NCBI RefSeq assembly: GCF_017352155.2
Contig: NZ_CP071462.1
Span: 1,674,001 to 1,738,000, forward strand
Length of the DNA: 64,000 bases
From: Haloterrigena alkaliphila
GTDB taxonomy: Archaea; Halobacteriota; Halobacteria; Halobacteriales; Natrialbaceae
Direction of reading: 5' to 3'
Part shown: piece after piece, positions 32,758-40,304 of the stretch
How positions within the stretch are numbered: the stretch's first letter is position 1
How the letters are laid out: the number at the start of each line of letters is the position of its first letter
Notes under the pieces: model-generated
The model's input: the letters and a program-made list of their open reading frames with translations, nothing else
What the model was told of the DNA's origin: nothing
Database searches by the model: none
Made by a program: the position numbers and the translations under genes

Positions 32758-33426
32758 ATGTTCGGCAACTTCGGCTCTAGCTCCGGCCCCGGCCCCGACC
32801 CCGACGACTTCGAGGCAGCCCGCGAGCAGATGATCAGGACCGTCGCCCCGCGGGTCGACGACGACCGCGTTCTCGAGGCCATGGAGTCGGTCCCTCGCCA
32901 CGCCTTCGTCCCGTCGAATCGGCGGGACAGCGCCTACGAGGACCGTCCGCTGCCGATCGGCGACGGGCAAACGATCAGCGCGCCGCACATGGTCGCGATC
33001 ATGGCCGACGAACTCGACCTCGAGGACGACGAGGACGTCCTCGAGATCGGCACCGGCCGTGGCTATCATGCCGCGGTCACGGCCGAAATCGTCGGCGAGG
33101 AGAACGTTTACACCGTCGAGTACGGCGAGGAACTCGCCGAACGGGCGCGCGAACGGCTCGCCGACGTCGGCTACGAGGGAATCGCCGTTCGAACCGGCGA
33201 CGGCCGCGAGGGCTGGGCCGAGCACGCCCCCTACGACGCGGCCTACTTCACGTGTGCGGCCCCGGACTTCCCCGACTCCGTCGTCGAACAGGTGCGCTCG
33301 GGCGGGCGTCTCCTCGCGCCAATCGGCAGCCGAACCCAGACGCTCGTCGAGGCAACGAAACGCGACGACGGTCGACTCGAGCGCACCGACCACGGCGGCG
33401 TCCGGTTCGTCGAATTACGGGGGTAG
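32758..33426 (+). CDS. pcm: protein-L-isoaspartate O-methyltransferase
   Basis: The 222-residue SAM-dependent methyltransferase repairs isoaspartyl residues. The active-site loop GDGQTISAPHM lies near residue 71. The SAM-binding motif LEIGTGRGYHAAV lies near 95, followed by VEYGEELA and an RTGDGREG segment. The N-terminus has a Gly/Pro-rich leader (SSSGPGPDPDD). The last codons are duplicated just downstream, and a second, diverged PCMT gene follows 100 bases later. Confidence 0.92.
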   Translation: MFGNFGSSSGPGPDPDDFEAAREQMIRTVAPRVDDDRVLEAMESVPRHAFVPSNRRDSAYEDRPLPIGDGQTISAPHMVAIMADELDLEDDEDVLEIGTGRGYHAAVTAEIVGEENVYTVEYGEELAERARERLADVGYEGIAVRTGDGREGWAEHAPYDAAYFTCAAPDFPDSVVEQVRSGGRLLAPIGSRTQTLVEATKRDDGRLERTDHGGVRFVELRG

Positions 33427-33456
33427 GGGCGTCCGATTCGTCGATTACGGGGGTAG
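33397..33456 (+). repeat. tandem duplication of the pcm 3' end
   Basis: About 30 bases ending in the pcm stop codon (33397-33426) recur at 33428-33456 with one substitution and one deletion, including the TAG. The second copy is outside the gene. Confidence 0.85.
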
Positions 33457-33523
33457 TAATCGCCCATTACCGGCCGGGCGGCGCAAGCGCGCCTTTGATA
33501 ACGACCGGCGCGATACCCCGAAT

Positions 33524-34285
33524 ATGGACCCCGCGGTACTGCGAGAGGACATGGTCGACGGCCTCGAGTCCCCCGCTAAGGACGTGCTGGCGGACGAGGC
33601 CGTCGCCGTCGCGATGCGCGACGTTCCGCGCCACGAGTTCTTCGAGGACGACCGGTCGGCGTACGCCGATCGCGAACACGAGGCGCTGGGGACCCGCGTG
33701 CTCGCTCCGAGTACGGTCGCTCGCCTGTTACAGACGCTAGCCCTCGAGGACGACGCGGACGTCCTGATCGTCGGCGCGGGCGTCGGCTACACGGCCGCCG
33801 TCGCGGCCGAGATCGTCGGTGAAACGAACGTTCACGCCGTCGACATCTCCCGACCGCTGGTCGTCGAAGCCCGTCAGAACCTCGCTCGAGCGCGCTACGA
33901 GGGCGTTCTGGTCGACTGCCGAGACGGCGCGAACGGCCTCCCCGAGTACGCGCCGTTCGACCGCATTCTGCTCGAGGCCGCCGCCGTCGACCCGCCGCGA
34001 GCGCTCCTCGAGCAACTGCGGGACGACGGCCGCCTTGTCTTCCCTCGCGGGAGCCAGCCACAGCACCTCGAGGCCGTGACGGCAGAGGGCGACCGAATTC
34101 GTTCCGGAACGGTCTCGTTCGATCCGTTGCTGGTCGAGGGAGAACAGTCGGGGTCGATCGAACGAAACCGAACGGCTCGCGAGGACCGCGAGCACGCGAT
34201 CCGCCGCGCCGAATCGCGACGCGGCTGGGAGCAAGAGTGGATCGAGTGGGACGATTCGATCGGGTCTCACGGCTCGTTACGATAG
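33524..34285 (+). CDS. PCMT-like methyltransferase paralogue
   Basis: This 253-residue relative of the preceding gene keeps a SAM-binding LIVGAGVGYTAAV motif near residue 83, VDISRPLVVEA and VDCRDGANGL. The canonical active-site loop (GQTISAP) is replaced by GTRVLAPST, so isoaspartate repair is doubtful. The C-terminus is an extra charged tail ending SIGSHGSLR. The start at ATG 33524 is chosen over the long open frame running back through pcm, because it begins at the conserved helix MDPAVLREDM. Confidence 0.8.
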   Translation: MDPAVLREDMVDGLESPAKDVLADEAVAVAMRDVPRHEFFEDDRSAYADREHEALGTRVLAPSTVARLLQTLALEDDADVLIVGAGVGYTAAVAAEIVGETNVHAVDISRPLVVEARQNLARARYEGVLVDCRDGANGLPEYAPFDRILLEAAAVDPPRALLEQLRDDGRLVFPRGSQPQHLEAVTAEGDRIRSGTVSFDPLLVEGEQSGSIERNRTAREDREHAIRRAESRRGWEQEWIEWDDSIGSHGSLR

Positions 34286-34322
34286 AATTCGGACGGATAG
34301 CTGGCGCTTGGAGCGCGACTTC

Positions 34323-34423
34323 GGGGGAAAAGTGGGGGGTGGGGGATTGGGGGTGGCGATAGTCTATCGCAGATCGCCATCTATTCGTACGTTCTGTCGG
34401 GGGTTAACTATACCTTCTAACTG
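34323..34423. repeat. G-rich direct repeat, copy 1
   Basis: This 101-bp element matches 34745-34845 at a constant offset of 422. The first 57 bases are identical, the middle diverges, and CTTCTAACTG is shared at the end. It holds four G-runs of five or six bases. A hairpin GCGATAG-T-CTATCGC lies inside a longer GGCGAT...ATCGCC repeat. Confidence 0.9.
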
Positions 34424-34744
34424 ATTAGTGGATAGGAAGGCATCACCACTAGATAATTAGAGTAGCTAGAAGCAACGTCGAGAATTAATCGAACGGCGCC
34501 ATCGGTCGATGCCGAACGCAGCGGTAATCGGCCTCCACGCGCCGGTAACCGGTCTCCAGTAGTACCCGATTTCACACCGCGACAACCCGGATCGGGCGCC
34601 GCCCTCGATCGACGTTCCCAACAGCTGCTCGTCGAAACGGTGCTTCGAGCGTTGCGGATTCAGGTCCAGCACGAGGTACCCGGACAGGTTCGCTTGGGCG
34701 AAGGATCCGCGAGAGACCGTCGGCACTCGAGATCGTATCGTTCG
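34424..34744. other. spacer between the two G-rich repeats
   Basis: About 320 bases have no gene I can support. The left part is AT-rich with short TAATTAG motifs. The right part is GC-rich and holds an 86-codon minus-strand frame (34466-34726) without recognisable similarity or a promoter. It could be a decayed gene. Confidence 0.6.
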
Positions 34745-34845
34745 GGGGGAAAAGTGGGGGGTGGGGGATTGGGGGTGGCGATAGTCTATCGCAGATCGCC
34801 ACTTATGGATAGGAACCCACGGATGGTAAATATATCTTCTAACTG
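34745..34845. repeat. G-rich direct repeat, copy 2
   Basis: This is the second copy of the element at 34323-34423, ending about 30 bases from the stop codon of the Bat-type regulator on the minus strand. On that strand it reads as a C-rich tract with one T4 run. A termination or anti-termination role is conceivable but unproven. Confidence 0.9.
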
Positions 34846-34873
34846 TTTGTATGTCGGGTATCTGTGTTACTAA

Positions 34874-36979
34874 TTATTTAGTCTCTCCGTCGAACGCCAG
34901 CGTAACGAGCTTGCGTTCGGCCGCTCGCAGATGGTAATGATACGTTGGCGACGAAACGCCGAGGGCGTCCGCGAGATCCTCGCCGGTGCTCTCGCGAGGC
35001 CACTCGAAGAACCCGCTGTAATGGGCCGCCTGTAGCGCCTCGAACTGCTTCTCCGTGAGTCGCTCCTCGAGATGCGTGTCGAGTTGTCGCGCCGAGGGGG
35101 TGCTGGTCGTTTCGCGTCGCGCCTCGAGTTCCGTCTCGGGATACCGCTCCCTGATCGCCTCGACCAGCGACCGCGCCTCGACCTGCTGGGGTACCTCGAG
35201 GACGAGATTCGTCGTCCCGTGTTCGGCCCTCGCGGTCCGCAACTGGACGTCGTAGGTGCGCAGGACGTCCAGAAACGGTAACGAGGAGACCGTTAGTTCA
35301 CAGAGGAGTTCGTCGTCCCCCTCGGAGACGACGGAGACTGCCTCGACCGACGCCCACTGGTCGAACGCCGCGAGATCGGCGTCCGTCGGTGCGCTGATGA
35401 ACACGACGACCTCGTCGTCCCGATCGATCACCCCCTCGACGGTGATCGCGCCGTCGATGTGGTCTGCGAGGCGGTTCAACAACAGTCGCGAGTCGTGGCA
35501 CGCGAGTTCGAGTTCGAGCTGACTGTCCGTCAGCATCGCTCGCGTGCGTTCGACCGATCGGATCGCGTGGCCGATCGTCTCTCCGAGTTCGCCGAGCACC
35601 TCCCGCTCGCTGTCGCCCATCGAGTCGGCGCCGGCCACGTGGACGAGCAACGCGCCGTACTGGCGCTCGTCGTCGGCCAGCGGCACCGCGAGGAGCGTCT
35701 GGTAGCCGTGGGTTAAGGCCTCCTTTCGGCGCCGGTCCCAGCCGTCGGCCTCGAGGACGTTTCGGACGACCTGCACCGCTTCGGCCTCGAGTGCCTCCCT
35801 GACCAGTCCGATCTCGGGGGCGCAATCGCCGTCCTCCTGGACTCTGTCGATGAAGGCCGCGTCGACCCCGGCCCAGGCCGTCGGCTCCGGGGGATCGTCG
35901 CTCGAGGCGATCCAGGCGAAACAGTACCGTTCGGTGTCGGCGAGTCGTTCACAGACCCGCGTCTCGATTTCCGTCCGCGTCGACGCCTGGGCGACGCCGT
36001 GGTTGATCTCCCGAACGATCTCGTTCGTGTGGTTGAGCCGCGTCAGCTCCTCGTTTTGCCGGGTGAGCGTCCGGTCGTGTTCCCTGAGCAGTTGCTCGCG
36101 TTCCGCTCGATCCAGCGCCGCTTCGGTGTTCGCCGCCAGAATGTGGAGCAACTCCGTCATCGTCTCGTCGAACCCGTCGACGTCCTCGGTTCCCGCGACC
36201 AACACCCCGTGGGTCCCCAGCGGGACGATCAACTCGCTGCGACTCACCGTCTTGACGTCCGTCTGCGGATCCCGCGTTACGTCCTCGTAGTAGGCGCTCT
36301 CCCCCTCCGAGAACACCTCCCAGACGTTGCCTTCGCCCTGCTCGAAGTGTCGCTCCGGATCGACGAGCTCCCGCGATTCCCGCGTCGACGCCGCGTGCTC
36401 GAGTCTCCCTTCGGTGGGTTCGAACGCGTACGCGGCCGCGATGGGCACGTCGAGGATCGCCCCCGCGGTATCGACCGCCGACTGGTAGATCTCGCGTTTC
36501 GTCCCCGCGCGCATCAGATCCCGCGTCGTCTCGTGGAGCGTCGTCAGCGTCCGCTCGTACCGGCGCTCGCTCTCGCGGAGTTCCGTCTCGGTCCGATACT
36601 GGGAGACCGCGTTCGTGATCTGGTTGGCCAGCAGGGCGTACTGCTCCTCGCCCGACTCCTTCTGGAGGTACTGGGTCACGCCCGCGGCGATCGCCTCGCT
36701 GGCGATCTCTTCGGATCCCCGACCCGTAAAGAGGATGAAAGGCAGGTCCGGATCGTCCTCGCGAACTCGTTCTAACAGCTCGAGGCCGGTCATCTTCGGC
36801 ATCTCGTAGTCGCTGACGATACAGTCGATCGAACGCTCGTCGATCGATGCCAGTGCCGCCTCGGCGTCCGTCGCCGTCTCGGCGACGATCGCCTCGCGCT
36901 CGCGCTCGAGCATCTCGCCGGCCAGATCCGCAAAGCCCGGTTCGTTGTCGACGATGAGGACGGTGATCGGTTTCGTCAT
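34874..36979 (-). CDS. Bat-type response regulator with GAF sensors and HTH output
   Basis: The 701-residue protein has a receiver domain (1-120, phospho-acceptor D57, K107, but D11-N12-E13 at the acidic pocket). Two GAF-like sensor domains lie at about 140-290 and 315-475, separated by a coiled coil. A bacterio-opsin-activator-like domain (about 480-630) and a C-terminal HTH_10 (LTEKQFEALQAAHY to about 692) follow. It probably turns phosphorylation and small-molecule or redox signals into transcription control. An adjacent histidine kinase is absent. TATTTAG at about 37031-37037 is a likely promoter. Confidence 0.87.
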   Translation of the reverse strand: MTKPITVLIVDNEPGFADLAGEMLEREREAIVAETATDAEAALASIDERSIDCIVSDYEMPKMTGLELLERVREDDPDLPFILFTGRGSEEIASEAIAAGVTQYLQKESGEEQYALLANQITNAVSQYRTETELRESERRYERTLTTLHETTRDLMRAGTKREIYQSAVDTAGAILDVPIAAAYAFEPTEGRLEHAASTRESRELVDPERHFEQGEGNVWEVFSEGESAYYEDVTRDPQTDVKTVSRSELIVPLGTHGVLVAGTEDVDGFDETMTELLHILAANTEAALDRAEREQLLREHDRTLTRQNEELTRLNHTNEIVREINHGVAQASTRTEIETRVCERLADTERYCFAWIASSDDPPEPTAWAGVDAAFIDRVQEDGDCAPEIGLVREALEAEAVQVVRNVLEADGWDRRRKEALTHGYQTLLAVPLADDERQYGALLVHVAGADSMGDSEREVLGELGETIGHAIRSVERTRAMLTDSQLELELACHDSRLLLNRLADHIDGAITVEGVIDRDDEVVVFISAPTDADLAAFDQWASVEAVSVVSEGDDELLCELTVSSLPFLDVLRTYDVQLRTARAEHGTTNLVLEVPQQVEARSLVEAIRERYPETELEARRETTSTPSARQLDTHLEERLTEKQFEALQAAHYSGFFEWPRESTGEDLADALGVSSPTYHYHLRAAERKLVTLAFDGETK

Positions 36980-37086
36980 TGGTTGGCGTGTCGTCGTGAC
37001 GGTCGTTGCCGATGGATGACCGAACAGATACTAAATAATTAGCATTTCACGGCGATCTACCCGTGGTAGTTTTAGCTCGGTACCGA

Positions 37087-37516
37087 TCACGAGGGCTCGT
37101 TTGAACTGGGAAGATTCCCGTCGAATTCGTACGCTTCGGCCCAGTTTATCGACGGATGATCGATTTCGGATTCGAATCGCAGTTCCATCTTTTGCTCCGT
37201 GGCCTCGGTCGCATCGATCCAGTAGAACGTTTCTTCTGGCGGGTAATAAACCAGAAACGCGTCAATCTCTCCGTGATACGTGTGTTCGTGATAGGCGCCG
37301 TTTTTGGTCGTCTGCGAGTGGGTATTGAACCGAAACGTGTCGTCTTTGTTCGACCACGCCGTTTTACACTGAACCCGATAGAGGATGCCCCCGTCATCGA
37401 CGACGAGATCGTATCTGTCGTTGTCCCCGAACGGGATCGAGACGCTGTATCCCCATTCGATCAACTTCGAGAGCGCTTTCGACTCGGTCTCGTCCCCGAC
37501 GCTTCGAATTACGCAT
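37087..37516 (-). pseudogene. PD-(D/E)XK endonuclease-like gene with a frame break near its start
   Basis: The reading frame from about 37502 to 37087 encodes VGDETESKAL, IPFGDNDRYDLVVDD and LYRVQCKTAW. These are the E, D and (D/Q)CK catalytic features of the archaeal Holliday-junction-resolvase-like or group I-intron-type PD-(D/E)XK family. The C-terminus (EIDHPSINWAEAYEF) is also typical. That frame has no ATG or GTG upstream of the motif. The only good start, ATG 37516 (MRNSKRR), is in another frame and would join it if one G were missing from the GGGG run. An internal TTG would lose the first catalytic residue. Confidence 0.65.
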
Positions 37517-37661
37517 ACGCCCGTTGCGTCCCTTCTCGGATAAGAACCGTCGGCTGTCGAATACTGCTCGCCGAATCGAACGGGTGGATGTACCGAGGTT
37601 CGGCAACCGTTTCGCCGAAATCAGTCACTCGTTCGTTCCGTGGTTCAAATCCCTTTTAGGA

Positions 37662-37723
37662 TTCTCTCGATTTCAGCCTCACTCGTCGCTACGCTCCTCG
37701 CTCGAGAGTTGAAATCGAGAGAA
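37662..37723 (-). terminator. long hairpin directly 3' of tRNA-Asp copy 1
   Basis: TTCTCTCGATTTCA (37662-37675) and its exact complement (37710-37723) form a 14-bp stem that abuts the tRNA discriminator base. In copy 2 the distal arm is mutated. It could mark transcript termination or processing, or be the scar of an insertion. There is no long T-run. Confidence 0.4.
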
Positions 37724-37796
37724 CGCCCGGAGCGGGATTTGAACCCGCGTCACAACCGTGACAGGGTTGTATGATGGGCCACTACACCATCCGGGC
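37724..37796 (-). tRNA. tRNA-Asp (GTC), copy 1
   Basis: The 73-nt gene folds as a cloverleaf with a GCCCGGA/TCCGGGC acceptor stem, discriminator G and no encoded CCA. The anticodon loop CTGTCAC gives anticodon GTC. The T arm is GCGGG-TTCAAAT-CCCGC. A CTTAAG box at 37825-37830 lies about 31 bp upstream of the 5' end. The sequence is identical to copy 2. Confidence 0.95.
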
Positions 37797-37820
37797 TCGC
37801 AACTCATCGTTTCCCGGTGA

Positions 37821-38027
37821 AACTCTTAAGGGTTCTGTTCCGACTATCATTCGAATTTCTTACTATACAGTGTGGGACGCTTCTCTGTCGACTGTTCTAC
37901 ACTCGAGAGACGTGCCACCAACTCACACTACTCCGCGGATATCGGGTTCTCCCCTCGTTTCCTCAAAATGGATGAGTGCGGGATTTGAACTACGGTTATT
38001 TCGCACATGACGTTCGCCTCACTTCTC
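37821..38027. other. unique spacer between the tRNA-Asp copies
   Basis: No gene is seen in these 207 bases. On the minus strand, 37971-37995 contains GTTCAAATCCCGCACTCATC, which looks like the T arm and 3' acceptor strand of a tRNA and may be a remnant of another tRNA end. Confidence 0.6.
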
Positions 38028-38206
38028 GGTTCAAATCCCTTTTGGGTTCTCTCGCTTTTAGCCCTCGCTCGTCGCTACGCTCCTCGCTCGAGAGTTGAAA
38101 TCGAGAGAACGCCCGGAGCGGGATTTGAACCCGCGTCACAACCGTGACAGGGTTGTATGATGGGCCACTACACCATCCGGGCTCGCAACTCATCGTTTCC
38201 CGGTGA
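38028..38206 (-). repeat. tRNA-Asp segment duplication, copy 2
   Basis: This is the second copy of the segment at 37642-37820. The 3' hairpin arm has drifted (TTCTCTCGCTTTTA), so the 14-bp stem of copy 1 is imperfect here. Confidence 0.9.
38110..38182 (-). tRNA. tRNA-Asp (GTC), copy 2
   Basis: The gene is identical to the copy at 37724-37796, with the same GTC anticodon and no encoded CCA. A TTAAG box at 38212-38216 lies 32 bp upstream, so both copies have a promoter. Confidence 0.95.
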
Positions 38207-38495
38207 CGGTATTAAGACTTTCCAATCGACAACCGTGTGGTACGGTGAATCGAGCCACGAACCGCGACTCGAGCCTCCGTCGTGCTACTCCGTCACACTC
38301 CCCACAAGGAATTTAACGGATACCGGGTAACTGTCGCACGTGATCGGCTCCCTCCGATCAGGGTTGCCCTGGGCGGATAGCCGTGCTTCTCGATCGAGTT
38401 AGTAACCGTTAAATGCGTCCCGCCGCTATTTCGCTGTAGTATCTCGTGACAGCCGCTTCTCTCCCGATAGCCGACACGCACACCAACCCCAACAC
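38207..38495. promoter_or_regulatory. divergent promoter region of tRNA-Asp and the rpo operon
   Basis: The rpoH-side TATA-like box GTTAAATG is at 38408-38415. Transcription would start near 38435 and leave a leader of about 60 nt before the rpoH ATG. That is unusual in a window where most genes look leaderless. No coding frame is present. Confidence 0.5.
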
Positions 38496-38723
38496 ATGGT
38501 AGACGTAAGCCAACACGAACTCGTACCGGAGCACACGCTCCTCGAGGACGACGAACTCGAGGAGGTCCTCTCCGAGTACGACATCGACAGCACAGACTTA
38601 CCGAAGATCAAGCGCACCGATCCCGCTCTGCCGGACGAGGCGGAGGCCGGCGACGTCATCAAGATCGTTCGCGACTCGCGGACGACCGATCAATCGATCG
38701 TATACCGACTCGTGGTGGAATAA
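38496..38723 (+). CDS. rpoH: RNA polymerase subunit H (Rpb5 C-terminal homologue)
   Basis: The 75-residue archaeal subunit H corresponds to the C-terminal domain of eukaryotic Rpb5 and sits in the lower jaw of the polymerase. [27 protein letters not shown] and [19 protein letters not shown] are the family blocks. It heads rpoH-B''-B'-A'-A''-nusA, and its TAA is followed at once by the next ATG. Confidence 0.97.
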   Translation: MVDVSQHELVPEHTLLEDDELEEVLSEYDIDSTDLPKIKRTDPALPDEAEAGDVIKIVRDSRTTDQSIVYRLVVE

Positions 38724-40298
38724 ATGGCAATGGAACTCGACCGCGACAACCGACGAGACATCTCGCGCGAATACTTCTCGAAGGAACGCCTCGCCGAACA
38801 CCACTACCGGTCGTTCAACGCCTTCCTCAACCGGGGGATGCAGGAGGTCGTCGACGAGAAGGAGACGATCGACACGGACATCGGCGACAAGGAAGGCGAG
38901 GAGCCGGTCCACGTCGAACTCGGTGACGTCCGCGTCGTCACTCCCCGCGTTCGGGAGGCCGACGGGTCGGAGGAACTGCTCTACCCGCAGGAGGCCCGCC
39001 TTCGGAACATCACCTACTCCGCGCCGGTGTTCATGGAGATGTCCATCGTCAAGGGCGAGGAGGGCGACGAGCGGGTCGTCGACTCGACGGAGACCAAGAT
39101 CGGCCGGATGCCGATCATGGTCGGTTCGGACAAGTGTAACATCGCCGGCTTCTCCGACGAGGAACTGATCGAGATCGGTGAAGACCCGGCCGACCCGGGC
39201 GGCTACTTCATCGTCAACGGCTCCGAGCGAGTCCTGATGACCAGCGAGGACCTCGCACCCAACAAGATCCTCGCGGAGTACGACACCAAGTACGGCGACG
39301 AGATCCAGGTCGCGAAGACCTTCTCGCAGCGCCGTGGCTACCGCGCCCTCGTACTCTGTGAACGCACTCGCGACGGGCTGCTCGAGGTCTCGTTCCCCTC
39401 GGTTTCGGGCTCGATCAACTTCGTCACCCTCGTGCGCGCACTCGGGCTCGAATCGGACGAGGAGATCGTCCACAAGGTCTCGAACGACCCCGAGGTCGTC
39501 AAGTACATGCTCGAGAACCTGGAGGAAGCGGAGGTCCAGTCCGAGGAGGAGGCCATCGAGGAACTCGGGAAACGCGTCGCCTCCGGGCAGGGCAAGAACT
39601 ACCAGCTCAAGCGGGCCAACTACGTCATCGACCGCTACCTCCTGCCGCACCTCCACGAGGACGGCGTCGAGGAGGAAGACGTCCGGATCAACAAGGCCCA
39701 CTACCTCTGTCGGATGGCCGAGGCCTGCTTCGAACTCGCGCTCGGACGGCGCGAATCCGACGACAAGGACCACTACGCCAACAAGCGCCTGAAGGTCAGC
39801 GGCGACCTGATGAAGGACCTGTTCCGGACCGCGCTGAACAAGCTGGCCCGGGACGTGAAGTACCAGCTCGAGCGCGCCAACATGCGCAACCGGAACCTCT
39901 CGGTCTCGACGGTCGTCCGCTCGGACGTCCTGACCGAGCGCCTCGAGCACCCGATCGCGACGGGGAACTGGGTCGGGGGCCGCTCGGGCGTCTCCCAGCT
40001 GGTCGACCGAACGGACTTCATGGGCGTGCTCTCACACCTTCGCCGGCTGCGCTCGCCGCTGTCGCGCAGTCAGCCCCACTTCGAGGCGCGGGACCTACAC
40101 GCGACCCAGTGGGGTCGCATCTGCCCCTCCGAGACGCCCGAAGGGCCGAACTGTGGGCTGGTGAAGAACTTCGCGCAGGCGATGGAGCTCTCACAGAACG
40201 TCGAGGACGAACAGGAACTCAAACGCGAACTGGCATCGATGGGCGTCGAGGGGATTCCGGGCCTCGAGGGCATCGAACGATCGACCGCAGACGACTAA
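38724..40298 (+). CDS. rpoB2: RNA polymerase subunit B'' (N-terminal half of B)
   Basis: This 524-residue subunit corresponds to the N-terminal half of bacterial beta and Rpb2 (protrusion, lobe and fork). FIVNGSERVLMTSE, the fork-loop region GNWVGGRSGVSQLVDRTDF and the terminal RRLRSPLSRSQPHFEARDLH to PSETPEGPNCGLVKN blocks are intact. The split of B into B'' and B' is characteristic of methanogens and haloarchaea. Six bases separate it from rpoB'. Confidence 0.97.
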   Translation: MAMELDRDNRRDISREYFSKERLAEHHYRSFNAFLNRGMQEVVDEKETIDTDIGDKEGEEPVHVELGDVRVVTPRVREADGSEELLYPQEARLRNITYSAPVFMEMSIVKGEEGDERVVDSTETKIGRMPIMVGSDKCNIAGFSDEELIEIGEDPADPGGYFIVNGSERVLMTSEDLAPNKILAEYDTKYGDEIQVAKTFSQRRGYRALVLCERTRDGLLEVSFPSVSGSINFVTLVRALGLESDEEIVHKVSNDPEVVKYMLENLEEAEVQSEEEAIEELGKRVASGQGKNYQLKRANYVIDRYLLPHLHEDGVEEEDVRINKAHYLCRMAEACFELALGRRESDDKDHYANKRLKVSGDLMKDLFRTALNKLARDVKYQLERANMRNRNLSVSTVVRSDVLTERLEHPIATGNWVGGRSGVSQLVDRTDFMGVLSHLRRLRSPLSRSQPHFEARDLHATQWGRICPSETPEGPNCGLVKNFAQAMELSQNVEDEQELKRELASMGVEGIPGLEGIERSTADD

Positions 40299-40304
40299 TA
40301 AACA

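Larger units (their letters stand above)
37642..37820 (-). repeat. tRNA-Asp segment duplication, copy 1
   Basis: This segment repeats at 38028-38206 at an offset of 386. It contains the tRNA gene, 24 bp of its 5' flank and about 80 bp of its 3' flank. The tRNA and near flanks are identical, and the outer part has a few substitutions. Confidence 0.9.

Noticed and set aside
33059-33523. N-terminal extension of the PCMT paralogue reading back through pcm
   Set aside because: The upstream frame overlaps the whole 3' half of pcm out of register and encodes Arg/Ser-rich sequence. The conserved protein starts at 33524.
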